Of a DNA stretch of 22,335 bases, positions 15,262-21,769 are shown piece by piece. Position numbers and translations under genes: made by a program. Every line of letters starts with the position of its first letter. Position 1 is the stretch's first letter. The stretch is from IMG/VR virus record IMGVR_UViG_3300037336_000069, positions 1 to 22,335 of that record; one strand, 5' to 3'. The DNA comes from a virus. A model generated the notes under the pieces. The model was not told the origin of the DNA and searched no databases. It was given only the letters and a program-made list of their open reading frames with translations.

Positions 15262-15933
15262 TTACCTCTTCGTGTTGAATTCGCAGCCAGTGCAAGGGCA
15301 CCAGCCACATAGGGGCGTGCGGGTCGGGTTCCACACACCGTTTGCTGCTGACGCCTCGATCTTAGCGACCCGCTCCCGGTAACGCCACCACTCAGCTTCG
15401 GCTTCGTCCACCGTCATGCTGTGCTTGACCATCGAGTTCTTGACCACGAACAGCAGCGCTGAGTTCACCTTGCGGATGTGGGGGAAGTACTTGAACACCA
15501 TGATCGACATCAAGCGCAACTGGTCACGGTCCGGGTACTTGTCGTTGCCCGTCTTGTAGTCAATGACCCACGCTGTCAGGTTGTCGTCGTCGATGATGAG
15601 CAAGTCGGCAATGCCTCGTGCCCATGCGTCTTTGGATTTCCAATCGCAGACGTTCAAGTCTTGGGTCAGCGCCATCTGAAGCTCTGCGAGCTTGCGTCCC
15701 GGCTTGGCCATGAGCGCGTCCATGGTGTCCTGAATAAACGAGAACTCCGCCGGGATGGGCGTGCCGTCTGCTACGAAGTCTTCGGCTGCCTTGTGCAGTA
15801 CCGTTCCGTAACGCGTTGCTTCAGTCTCAACGAACGGGTAGTTCTTCAGGACCTTGACTTCGTGGTAGCGGCGAGCGCATCCCTCGTACTCTTTGAGGGA
15901 GCTGTGGCTCCATGCGATTTTCTTGGTTGTCAT
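15262..15933 (-). CDS. PD-(D/E)XK nuclease of the RecB/Cas4 type with a putative Fe-S cysteine cluster
   Basis: The 223-residue protein has the ordered motifs of a RecB/Cas4-like exonuclease: YGTVLHKAAEDF (His47), GIADLLI (Asp110), WVIDYKTG (Asp125, Lys127) and DQLRLMSIM (Gln138). Cys19 in YEGCARRY together with the C-terminal group C209, C212, C214, C217 recalls the four-cysteine Fe-S clusters of AddB and Cas4 enzymes. It probably resects DNA ends in phage recombination or replication. The ATG at 15933 overlaps the stop of the metallopeptidase gene as ATGA, with AAGG upstream, so the two are coupled. Confidence 0.88.
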   Translation of the reverse strand: MTTKKIAWSHSSLKEYEGCARRYHEVKVLKNYPFVETEATRYGTVLHKAAEDFVADGTPIPAEFSFIQDTMDALMAKPGRKLAELQMALTQDLNVCDWKSKDAWARGIADLLIIDDDNLTAWVIDYKTGNDKYPDRDQLRLMSIMVFKYFPHIRKVNSALLFVVKNSMVKHSMTVDEAEAEWWRYRERVAKIEASAANGVWNPTRTPLCGWCPCTGCEFNTKR

Positions 15934-16250
15934 TCAAACCTTGCTGAGTTGATTGCCTTGGTCAGGCGGTGTGCGAACTCTGTGACAAAGCGCTCGTTGG
16001 CGTTGAGTGTGTCGCGCCCCATGTCGTACAGGATGCCGTGGACAACTTCGTGCCAGAACGTCTCTTGCACCTGTGTGGGCGCGAAGGGCTTTTGTGTTGT
16101 GTTGCTACGCAGGCCCAGCTGGATCGTCTGTGTGCCGTAGTTGATGCCACCCATGTGGCGTTTTTGCAACATAGCCTCGACGACCTCGACTGAGTACTGC
16201 TTGTTGCCGATACGCAACTTGCGTGGGATCGGATGTCTTACTGTCTTCAT
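15930..16250 (-). CDS. SprT-like small zinc metallopeptidase
   Basis: A 106-residue protein with an HExxH zinc motif, HEVVHGIL (His67, Glu68, His71), and a downstream acidic residue in NERFVTEFAHRL (Glu86 or Glu91) suited to be the third ligand. The first 50 residues are basic beta-rich sequence. This size and order match short phage proteins related to SprT/ImmA-type gluzincins. In other systems SprT-like enzymes digest proteins crosslinked to DNA; here the target is unknown. A strong AGGAGA site precedes the ATG at 16250. It sits 12 nt after the polymerase C half. Confidence 0.75.
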   Translation of the reverse strand: MKTVRHPIPRKLRIGNKQYSVEVVEAMLQKRHMGGINYGTQTIQLGLRSNTTQKPFAPTQVQETFWHEVVHGILYDMGRDTLNANERFVTEFAHRLTKAINSARFE

Positions 16251-16262
16251 GCTTCTCTCCTG

Positions 16263-17342
16263 TTAATTCTTTGCTAACCCATAGCGCCTGTGTGCGCCAC
16301 CATCTGCTGCCAGCGGTATACCCGGCATGTACTTCGGCTCCATAGTCATCTGCGCCAAAACCCATGGTTTAGCGTCGGCAACCTCTGCGTCCGGCACAAC
16401 AGCTAGCTGCTCGTCATGCACGGTTCCAGCCACGAAGTACCTCTTCGCGGTTCTCAGCATCCCATCAGTCATCACGCATCTCGCTACGCCCTGCGTGACA
16501 TTGTTGGTTATTTTTCCTGCATATAGTTTAGTCTCATCTGCGCCGTATGTCCATTGAAGCCTGCCTTTCTCGTCTTTTCCCGGTTTGAGGTCAGGATACA
16601 GCAGGCTCATGCCAGAAGGCAGCACGATCTCACCCTTCTTGAACGTCACGCATTTGTGCGTGTACTCGTTGCCTTCGTACAGGCTGTACTGTATGAGGTG
16701 TCCGAACAAATTCCACAGCGCCACCACAGGCTCAGCGGTCAGGCGGTACTTGTCGATGATGGCCTTTGACGCGAGGCAGTGGATGACCAACTCTGTCATG
16801 GTGCATGTGTGCGGAATTTCTTCGAGATTCTTGATGTTCTCGTCCCACGCTAAGAACTTTTCTGCTGTAGCGGCAGTCACGCCCATCTTCTTTGCGAAGT
16901 CTTTGTCGTAGCGCACCGGTGGGGCGCCAAGGAATCCGACCAGCAACTGCGCTGCAAACGATGCCCAGCCTAGCCCGTAACCTGCACCAAGCAAAGCGGA
17001 CTTGGCTGACTGACGCAAGTCTGGGTGGCTCTCCTTGGTCATGTCGGGCAAGTTAAACATCTGCCTGCCGAACATGGCGTACGCGTCTTGGCCTGAGCGA
17101 AAAATATCCAGCAGCTCGTCGTAGTCCGCAAGCCAGCCCAACACACGCGGCTCGATCTGAGCCAAGTCACCGACCACCAGCTGGTGTCCTTCAGGGGCCA
17201 TGATTGCCTTGCGCAGGAACGAGCCACGCTTTAAGTTCTGCATGTTGATGGCTGACCCCTTGCTGTTGTGCACAACTTTTCCGTTAGCTACAAACCGCGA
17301 GCGCGGCCCACAATTCATGATGTCATATACAGGTACTAGCAC
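16263..17342 (-). CDS. polA: C-terminal half of split DNA polymerase (family A) with N-terminal intein half
   Basis: This 359-residue protein starts with a C-intein (residues 1-26, ending VANGKVVHN) and continues from Ser27 into the polymerase palm and fingers. Catalytic motifs are complete: motif A GDLAQIEPR (Asp59, Glu64, Arg66), motif B RQSAKSALLGAGYG (Arg110, Lys114, Tyr122) and motif C TVHDEQ (His309, Asp310). The C-extein is 333 residues. The start is GTG at 17342, preceded by AAGGA with 6-base spacing; an in-frame stop just upstream (near 17370) rules out a much longer start. It overlaps the HNH gene by 7 nt. It carries no exonuclease domain, so on its own it would be half an enzyme; joining SKGSAINMQNL to the N half's TGRWTA restores the usual family A sequence. 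The frame is the same as that of the N half. Confidence 0.9.
   Translation of the reverse strand: MLVPVYDIMNCGPRSRFVANGKVVHNSKGSAINMQNLKRGSFLRKAIMAPEGHQLVVGDLAQIEPRVLGWLADYDELLDIFRSGQDAYAMFGRQMFNLPDMTKESHPDLRQSAKSALLGAGYGLGWASFAAQLLVGFLGAPPVRYDKDFAKKMGVTAATAEKFLAWDENIKNLEEIPHTCTMTELVIHCLASKAIIDKYRLTAEPVVALWNLFGHLIQYSLYEGNEYTHKCVTFKKGEIVLPSGMSLLYPDLKPGKDEKGRLQWTYGADETKLYAGKITNNVTQGVARCVMTDGMLRTAKRYFVAGTVHDEQLAVVPDAEVADAKPWVLAQMTMEPKYMPGIPLAADGGAHRRYGLAKN
17265..17342 (-). other. C-terminal split-intein half (IntC), 26 aa
   Basis: Residues 1-26 contain block F (VYDIMNCGPRSRFVANG) and block G (VVHN), with penultimate His25, terminal Asn26 and a Ser as the first extein residue. These are the residues needed for Asn cyclisation and extein ligation. 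Together with the 108-residue IntN they make about 134 residues, the usual mini-intein size, so no splicing element seems to be missing. Confidence 0.88.
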
Positions 17343-18040
17343 TGCTTTTCCTTTTTTGGCCGTCCGCCTCTAGGCTTTGGCATGTTGATAATTTCTTCGT
17401 CCGTAAAACCTGCGAGAACGTACTTGCGCAGCCCCTCGTAGGTGTAGTCTTGCCGCAGCGCCAGCAGACGCTTTAAGCGCTTACCATATACGTGGCCGGT
17501 ATAGCTACGTTTATTACGCGCCTGTTCGCCCCGCGTAGCCCAGCGTAAGTTTCCGGGCTCATACCCCCTGCTGTTGTCTATCCGGTCTATGCTGTGGGTG
17601 TTCGTTGGACGTGGGCCAATGTTGTCGTTTACCCATTGCGCAGCTTCCCGAACGGATGCAAACACAAAACGAATGCCGCGACCGCCATAGTTTTTATATG
17701 CAGGTTCCATGGTGTTTTCGCAGCGGGCCTTAGCGCCTTGCATGATCCGTACTATGCGAAGCTCGGCATCACTGTAAGGCGCAGGCTGTGTGCGTACACG
17801 GGGCGGTTTACGCCGCTTTGTCTGCGGATACTTATTCGGAAACGCCGCGATTTCTCGCTTCATTCGGTCGCTTGTAACGCACGGCATACACCCTGCCGAA
17901 CCGTTTGCACGCAAGTCTTTATATCGCGGCTCCGCATACCTCCCGCACCGACACACACAGGCTATCCGCCACTTACCATCGGAGCCTTTTACGTCGCGCC
18001 CGAGCAACTTCCAGAGCCCTATCGTCGGGTTCTGCTGCAT
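17336..18040 (-). CDS. HNH homing endonuclease lying between the two polymerase/intein halves
   Basis: The 234-residue protein has a cysteine-rich N terminus (C28, C30, C32 and C51, C54: CVCRCG...GCMPC), probably a zinc-binding DNA-contact module. A basic linker follows, then an HNH nuclease core: NYGGRGIRF, HSIDRIDNSRGYEPGNLRW with His149 and Asn164, and EQARNKR with Asn176. This is the usual signature of phage homing HNH enzymes. The C terminus is basic (PKPRGGRPKKEK). I start at 18040 because the zinc region begins there; the frame is open upstream only as a shadow of the polymerase gene. The ribosome binding site is weak. It overlaps the N half by 68 nt and the C half by 7 nt, in a frame shared with neither. 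It probably cuts the intein-free polymerase gene and spreads the arrangement. Confidence 0.85.
   Translation of the reverse strand: MQQNPTIGLWKLLGRDVKGSDGKWRIACVCRCGRYAEPRYKDLRANGSAGCMPCVTSDRMKREIAAFPNKYPQTKRRKPPRVRTQPAPYSDAELRIVRIMQGAKARCENTMEPAYKNYGGRGIRFVFASVREAAQWVNDNIGPRPTNTHSIDRIDNSRGYEPGNLRWATRGEQARNKRSYTGHVYGKRLKRLLALRQDYTYEGLRKYVLAGFTDEEIINMPKPRGGRPKKEKQC
17349..17357 (-). promoter_or_regulatory. A AAA AAG slippery heptamer overlapping the ribosome binding site of the polymerase C half
   Basis: Near the end of the HNH gene the codons CCA AAA AAG contain A AAA AAG (17357-17351) in the correct zero-frame phase for -1 slippage. The C half of the polymerase is exactly in the -1 frame and open from there. 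The same bases give AAGGA (17353-17349), a Shine-Dalgarno six bases before the GTG. The site could therefore drive independent initiation, a low-level HNH-IntC-polymerase fusion, or both. No strong downstream stem-loop is obvious. Confidence 0.45.
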
Positions 18041-19271
18041 CCATGATGCTCTGGCCGCGCTGCTGCGCCTCGAAAAGACTGACGGTTGTTTCGTCGTCGA
18101 GGAAGACTTTGTGATCTGGTGTTCCGGTGATGCCGTCATAGGTAATGACTTCCTTGTATCCGCTGAACTGCACCCCCTCGTGTTGAACAAACTCAACGCC
18201 GTCCCACACGAGGTCATCCGGCAATACATCAACGATTTGTTTGACACACTGGCCGTTGTGCCGATCATACACCATAACCTCTGTATCTGCAACTAAACAA
18301 GCAGTCCAGCGCCCCGTGCTCGCCCCGTAATACGCCAGCGGTACCGGTAATGGGCCGCGCTTGCTAATGTCGAGGAATCGTTGCGCCCGTGTACGCTCTG
18401 TGGTGGACTTCACATTGATGCGAGCTTCACACAGCAGTGCCACTTCTTCGTTCTCGCCGTTGAGCAGGGCTTGGAACATCGCGTCGTTCTTGGCCAAGGC
18501 CAGCGCACTCTTGCCGGTCGTCTTGCTCTTCTTGCGCGGGGCAGGCACACCCAGTTCTTCAAGCACCGCAGCGAACTTCGCGTTCGATGCCAACACTGAC
18601 TCGTCAATATTCAAGCGAGCAAGCAAGGCTTCGCGCTTTTCCTTCTCGGCATGTAGCGCATCCACCAGCATGGGGGTGTCGAGCACCAGCTTGGCTTCGG
18701 TGTACATCTTGATCGTCATGTCGATCAGGCGCAGTTCTTTGGTGGGGTAGCCGTCGATGAGGCGGCTGAACACTTGCTCACACAGCCACACGTCGTGCTT
18801 GCAGTACTCGGCCAGCTTGTGCTCCACGCCCTCGGGCAGCTCGTCGAAGTAGCTCTCGGACAAATACAAGTCGCCGCCCTTGTCGGGAAGGTTGAACGCT
18901 TTGGCCAGCTTGGCCAGTGAGTTGCCGATCTCCGTGCCGCGCCTAGCGCGTGCCATGGACAACGTGTCGAAGATGAAGCACGGATGCACGTCATACACCC
19001 ACGCCAGTATCGAGGCATCGAACAGCGCGTTCTGCGCCACGACGGCGGTCTTGCGCCAGTCGTACGTTGAAAAGATGCGGGGCAGCTCGTCGTGTCGATA
19101 CCAGTGGGTCATGCGATCTGTGCCGTACTCATGGATGCACACACCCCACGCCTTGAAGCGCTCGTCCCGGATGTAGTCCTCGGTTGTCATGACGCTTAGC
19201 GAGTAGCCGGACTTGCGGCACCACGCCGTTTCAAAATCCAATACCAGCAGCGTCGTAAAAGGTTGGCTCAA
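17973..19271 (-). CDS. polA: N-terminal half of split DNA polymerase (family A): 3'-5' exonuclease and thumb, fused to IntN
   Basis: This 432-residue protein holds the proofreading exonuclease: Exo I LVLDFETAW (Asp12, Glu14), Exo II NALFDASIL (Asp85) and Exo III EYCKHDVWL (Tyr156, Asp160). A helical thumb region follows, ending at YYGASTGRWTA (about 314-324), a highly conserved family A motif. From Cys325 it becomes an N-intein. The start is TTG at 19271: AAGGAG lies 8 bases upstream, TTGA overlaps the stop of the preceding gene, and the first in-frame ATG (residue 28) would delete the Exo I aspartate and glutamate. All polymerase catalytic residues are on the separate C-half gene. The extein here is 324 residues; with 333 from the C half the spliced product would be about 657, normal for phage PolA. 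The last ~22 residues overlap the HNH gene. Confidence 0.9.
   Translation of the reverse strand: MSQPFTTLLVLDFETAWCRKSGYSLSVMTTEDYIRDERFKAWGVCIHEYGTDRMTHWYRHDELPRIFSTYDWRKTAVVAQNALFDASILAWVYDVHPCFIFDTLSMARARRGTEIGNSLAKLAKAFNLPDKGGDLYLSESYFDELPEGVEHKLAEYCKHDVWLCEQVFSRLIDGYPTKELRLIDMTIKMYTEAKLVLDTPMLVDALHAEKEKREALLARLNIDESVLASNAKFAAVLEELGVPAPRKKSKTTGKSALALAKNDAMFQALLNGENEEVALLCEARINVKSTTERTRAQRFLDISKRGPLPVPLAYYGASTGRWTACLVADTEVMVYDRHNGQCVKQIVDVLPDDLVWDGVEFVQHEGVQFSGYKEVITYDGITGTPDHKVFLDDETTVSLFEAQQRGQSIMDAAEPDDRALEVARARRKRLRW
17976..18299 (-). other. N-terminal split-intein half (IntN), about 108 aa
   Basis: Begins with the nucleophile Cys in block A (CLVADTEVMVYD) and has block B GTPDHKVF with the TxxH motif (Thr60, His63 of the intein). 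Hydrophobic beta-strand-like segments such as DDLVWDGVEFV and KEVITYDGI lie between. The final 20 or so residues are Arg-rich, overlap the start of the HNH gene and probably fall outside the intein fold. The preceding extein residues are TGRWTA. Confidence 0.88.
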
Positions 19272-19555
19272 TTGAATTGCTCCTTGGGTGGTGCGTCTTG
19301 TGTGTTCGCAAATATCATCACGTCGTTAGCGTGTGCCAGCATGTTGGCTGCAGCCATCTCTTCGCAGTTCACAGAGCACACCGACACGTGCTCTTCGCTC
19401 TTGTCACCGAACAAAATAACAGCGCGGTGATCTTCTTTGCTGAAGCAGTGTGCGATGCGCCCGATCAACATTCGTAAGTACGTACGCTCTTCCTCGCTTA
19501 TCTCTTCCAGCAGCGTGTCCATCTCTTCAGGTGTCATTAACTTCATCGCATCCAT
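19268..19555 (-). CDS. Hypothetical acidic protein, 95 aa
   Basis: Starts MDAMKLMTPEEMDTLLEEIS and is acidic and helical at the N terminus. The C-terminal half (RAVILFGDKSEEHVSVCSVNCEEMAAANML) looks like an alpha/beta fold with two cysteines. No family is recognised with confidence. AAGGAG lies 8 bases before the ATG at 19555; a second ATG three codons later forms ATGA with the upstream stop. Its stop overlaps the TTG start of the polymerase N half, so it may set the level of polymerase translation. Confidence 0.65.
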   Translation of the reverse strand: MDAMKLMTPEEMDTLLEEISEEERTYLRMLIGRIAHCFSKEDHRAVILFGDKSEEHVSVCSVNCEEMAAANMLAHANDVMIFANTQDAPPKEQFN

Positions 19556-19836
19556 TGCAGCTTCTCCTTGAGTTCTTGTAGATTGTTTTCGTTGACCACC
19601 ATGGCCATGCCTCCTGCCGTGCGGATGGCTGCCAGCTCGCGCTCTTGCAGCGCTGTGGTTGTGCCCTTGCCTGCCTTACACTCGATGGCAATGAAGCGCC
19701 CAGCGAAGCAGCAGATGATGTCCGGTATCCCAGCGCGACCGAAGCCGTTAGCCGCAGGCATGAAGTGGTAGATGCCCATCTCCGTCAGCAGCTTGCGCAC
19801 AGTGTCTTTAACTTTTTTCTCGGGGGTAGCGGCCAT
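19543..19836 (-). CDS. VRR-NUC domain nuclease, 97 aa
   Basis: A compact PD-(D/E)XK enzyme of the VRR-NUC family: GIPDIICCF (Asp39), AIECKAGKG (Glu52, Lys54) and Gln64 in TALQEREL, then a hydrophobic strand GGMAMVV. Stand-alone phage VRR-NUC proteins are thought to be structure-specific or Holliday-junction nucleases, and are usual neighbours of phage PolA and SNF2 genes as here. The ATG at 19836 shares one base with the stop of the DUF3310 gene (TAATG) and has GAGG upstream. Confidence 0.9.
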   Translation of the reverse strand: MAATPEKKVKDTVRKLLTEMGIYHFMPAANGFGRAGIPDIICCFAGRFIAIECKAGKGTTTALQERELAAIRTAGGMAMVVNENNLQELKEKLQWMR

Positions 19837-20051
19837 TACGATACCTCTTTAAGTTTCTGCATGTAGTGCTTGGCTTTGCCTGCGTCGTCGCTGCCTTCTT
19901 TACGGCCCGCACGCATCGAGTATTTTATGACGTTGCCTTTGAGAAAACCCTTGAACTCGTCGGGCGTGAGCACCGCCTCCATGAGCGCCCACGGCTGGAT
20001 GGGCATGTCCTTGTAGTGGCTGCCGCTGACTTGCACGTCGTCTGCTTTCAT
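19836..20051 (-). CDS. DUF3310 family protein, 71 aa
   Basis: The sequence SGSHYKDMPIQPWALME...FLKGNVIKYSMRAG..DDAGKAKHYMQKL follows the DUF3310 pattern (HY, QP, GN-IKY, R-G, D-KA-Y). The family is small, widespread in phage replication regions, and sometimes annotated as nucleotide kinase-like on slim evidence; its function is unknown. The start forms ATGA with the stop of the previous gene. Confidence 0.87.
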   Translation of the reverse strand: MKADDVQVSGSHYKDMPIQPWALMEAVLTPDEFKGFLKGNVIKYSMRAGRKEGSDDAGKAKHYMQKLKEVS

Positions 20052-20377
20052 ATAAACCCCCGTCCTTTGCTTTTGGTTTGTGCTTTGCTGTAAATGGTGA
20101 ATGTCTTGGGTTTGAGGGCAATCATCTCGGCGGTCTTCTTGCTCATGCCGATCGTGCCGTAGCCCGGTTGATCTACGCGTATGCGCTCAATGGCTTGCGT
20201 GGAGGCTATGCTGCGTTTGCGGGACGTTGTGCCTGCATCTAGCTGGCTTGGCTTGTCGCCCCGGCGCTCGGCCTCCTCTACAACAAAGCGCTTCCACTCG
20301 AACGCGTTGGCAGGGGCGCGTAAATCTCTCATAACAAACCTTTGTGAATTGTTGTCGAAGCGAATCAGGTCAAACAT
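20048..20377 (-). CDS. Hypothetical basic protein, 109 aa
   Basis: Begins MFDLIRFDNNSQRFVMRDLR and becomes strongly basic. It contains TSRKRSIASTQAIERIR and a Lys-rich C terminus (KAQTKSKGRGFI), suggesting nucleic acid binding. I do not recognise a family. The ATG at 20377 is preferred over the upstream frame opening (20431) because AAGGA lies 8 bases before it and the extra 18 residues overlap the previous gene. Confidence 0.6.
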   Translation of the reverse strand: MFDLIRFDNNSQRFVMRDLRAPANAFEWKRFVVEEAERRGDKPSQLDAGTTSRKRSIASTQAIERIRVDQPGYGTIGMSKKTAEMIALKPKTFTIYSKAQTKSKGRGFI

Positions 20378-20741
20378 TGTCAGTCCTTTTCTTGGGTAGC
20401 GGGCACCAGTGTGTGCAAAAAGAGACGTCACCCGTCAAGTTTCCGTACAGGGCAACGCCGCCCTTGGTCAGCAGTTGTAGCTTGACGTTGCGCGGCGTGT
20501 CAGCGTCAATCGGTAACCAGTAAGTGTCAGTGGAAACAGCAACGGTGTTGCTTGAGTTGATGGTGTGCGTCGGCTTGCGTGGCCGTCCGGCGGTTTGCTT
20601 TGTTGCGTCTGTGCGTGTCACTTCGTTGTCCTTGGTTGTGAAACGGTGCGTGTTGGCGCACTCGTATCGTCTAAAAATACTGCCTGCTCTTTTGCGTGTA
20701 TCAAGCTGTTCAGTCCATGCGTTGCAGATGGGGCAGTTCAC
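20370..20741 (-). CDS. Zinc-ribbon DNA-binding protein with basic linker, 123 aa
   Basis: The N terminus MNCPICNAWTEQLDTRKR then RRYECANTHRFTT gives four metal ligands (C3, C6, C28, H32) arranged like the zinc ribbon of NrdR-type regulators and some phage activators. The following TAGRPRKP is AT-hook-like (GRP core). The C-terminal half is unrecognised. A role in transcription is likely but unproven. The start is GTG at 20741 with AAGGA 7 bases upstream and a GTGA overlap with the previous stop. Confidence 0.7.
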   Translation of the reverse strand: MNCPICNAWTEQLDTRKRAGSIFRRYECANTHRFTTKDNEVTRTDATKQTAGRPRKPTHTINSSNTVAVSTDTYWLPIDADTPRNVKLQLLTKGGVALYGNLTGDVSFCTHWCPLPKKRTDNV

Positions 20742-20941
20742 TCTTGGTTCCTTGCTCTGATTGCTTTCGCGGCGCTGGCACAGCTAACGATTGAATTTGT
20801 GCCCGTAGCATCGTCTAGCAACTTCGCACACGCCTCGCGCTCGTGGTGTTGACCCGCTTCAAAGGCGGCGTGTAGTCGGGCCAAGTCCTGCGAGGTTAGC
20901 GTGTCGAGGGCAAACCGGTGTATCCAGTCTGTGAATATCAT
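20738..20941 (-). CDS. Small hypothetical phage protein, 67 aa
   Basis: Starts MIFTDWIHRFALDTLTSQDL and contains HEREACAKLLDDATG and a basic C-terminal AKAIRARNQE. This is a helical small protein of a kind common in phage early regions; the function is unknown. The ATG at 20941 has AAGGAG with 5-base spacing and forms ATGA with the DUF1289 gene's stop. The frame is open to 21064, but the upstream part overlaps DUF1289. Confidence 0.65.
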   Translation of the reverse strand: MIFTDWIHRFALDTLTSQDLARLHAAFEAGQHHEREACAKLLDDATGTNSIVSCASAAKAIRARNQE

Positions 20942-21162
20942 GTGTTCTCCTTGGGTTGGTTTGTGTCTGCTCTGTCTTTGTAGCGGTTGTACCGCCATGA
21001 GGTCGCCTCGGTGTCGATGCGATCCCACACTTCTTTCTTGTCCGCTTCGCTCATGGATGTCCACAGCGCAACTTCGTAGTACGTCCGGCCACAGCCTTTG
21101 CAGAAGTCATCGTAGAGCGTGGTGCAAACTGCAATGCAGGGGCTGTCTGGTTTGTCTGTCAT
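20938..21162 (-). CDS. DUF1289 family cysteine-rich protein, 74 aa
   Basis: Shows SPCIAVCTTLYDDFCKGCGRTYYEV with C9, C13, C21, C24, then ALWTSMSEADKKEVWDRI, the DUF1289 signature. The cysteines probably bind iron-sulphur or zinc. The family is mostly bacterial; phage copies are less common and may be acquired. The function is unknown. It has an AAGGAG site with 5-base spacing and an ATGA junction at both ends. Confidence 0.87.
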   Translation of the reverse strand: MTDKPDSPCIAVCTTLYDDFCKGCGRTYYEVALWTSMSEADKKEVWDRIDTEATSWRYNRYKDRADTNQPKENT

Positions 21163-21533
21163 GTGTTCTCCTTGAGTGGTAAGTGTGCAAGATATTTCTG
21201 CGTATTAAAATTGGTTGCGTCGGTGTAACCTCGATGGTAAGCGGCTGTGTCTGCGGCAGCATCTCTCAAATATTCCGATGCGCGATGCACGTACAACGCA
21301 CTATGCATTTCGTCACACAGCGCCTTCAGACGCTTTACTTCATCACGCTCTGCTTTTACTGCTTTGTCAATCTGATTGAGCCACAAATCGACGTGCTCGT
21401 TAAAGACATAGTTTCTGACAAGATTGGCGAAGCGTTCAAGGGATTCCTGAGTAACCCGCCAAGGATTCATTGGATGGCTTGCCTCGTCACAGCCCGCCGC
21501 ACGCGCCATTTTTATAACTTCTTCTTTGGTCAT
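21159..21533 (-). CDS. Hypothetical phage protein, 124 aa
   Basis: Begins MTKEEVIKMARAAGCDEA, a start seen in many small phage early proteins, with SLERFANLVRN following. A long charged helix occupies about 50-85 (LWLNQIDKAVKAERDEVKRL) and the C terminus has YHRGYTDATNFN. No catalytic motif is visible; a coiled-coil partner protein is possible. Both ends make ATGA-type overlaps. Confidence 0.65.
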   Translation of the reverse strand: MTKEEVIKMARAAGCDEASHPMNPWRVTQESLERFANLVRNYVFNEHVDLWLNQIDKAVKAERDEVKRLKALCDEMHSALYVHRASEYLRDAAADTAAYHRGYTDATNFNTQKYLAHLPLKENT

Positions 21534-21769
21534 GTCCTCATCTCCCGTTCAATGGCCAGCAAACGCTGCTCGGCCTGTTTAAGTAGCCACAACACATCCG
21601 GACCATTGGCGCGAGTAGACGCAAAATAAAACGATCCGTCCGCTTCGTAGCCCACGATCACCACTTCGCTCAGCTTGCCTACTGCGGAAGTCAGCACCTT
21701 GTCGGGGTCAATGTCTAGGCGCGTCTCGCCCTCGTTGATTCCGATGGGGAAGTCGATTAACTTAGCCAT
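21530..21769 (-). CDS. Hypothetical phage protein, 79 aa
   Basis: Starts MAKLIDFPIGINEGETRLDI and continues with VVIVGYEADGSFYFASTRANGPDVLWLLKQAEQRL. The pattern of a beta segment with DGSFYFAST followed by a helix WLL..AE..LL is one I have seen in small uncharacterised phage proteins, without a known role. The only possible ribosome binding site is an A-rich run (nine A) before the ATG; the start overlaps the preceding gene by 8 nt. Confidence 0.65.
   Translation of the reverse strand: MAKLIDFPIGINEGETRLDIDPDKVLTSAVGKLSEVVIVGYEADGSFYFASTRANGPDVLWLLKQAEQRLLAIEREMRT

Noticed and set aside
17973-18299. Polymerase break as a simple sequencing error or pseudogene
   Set aside because: Both break points carry complete intein splice motifs, both halves have good ribosome binding sites, catalytic residues are intact, and the intervening HNH gene is complete. 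One frame error would not produce this layout.
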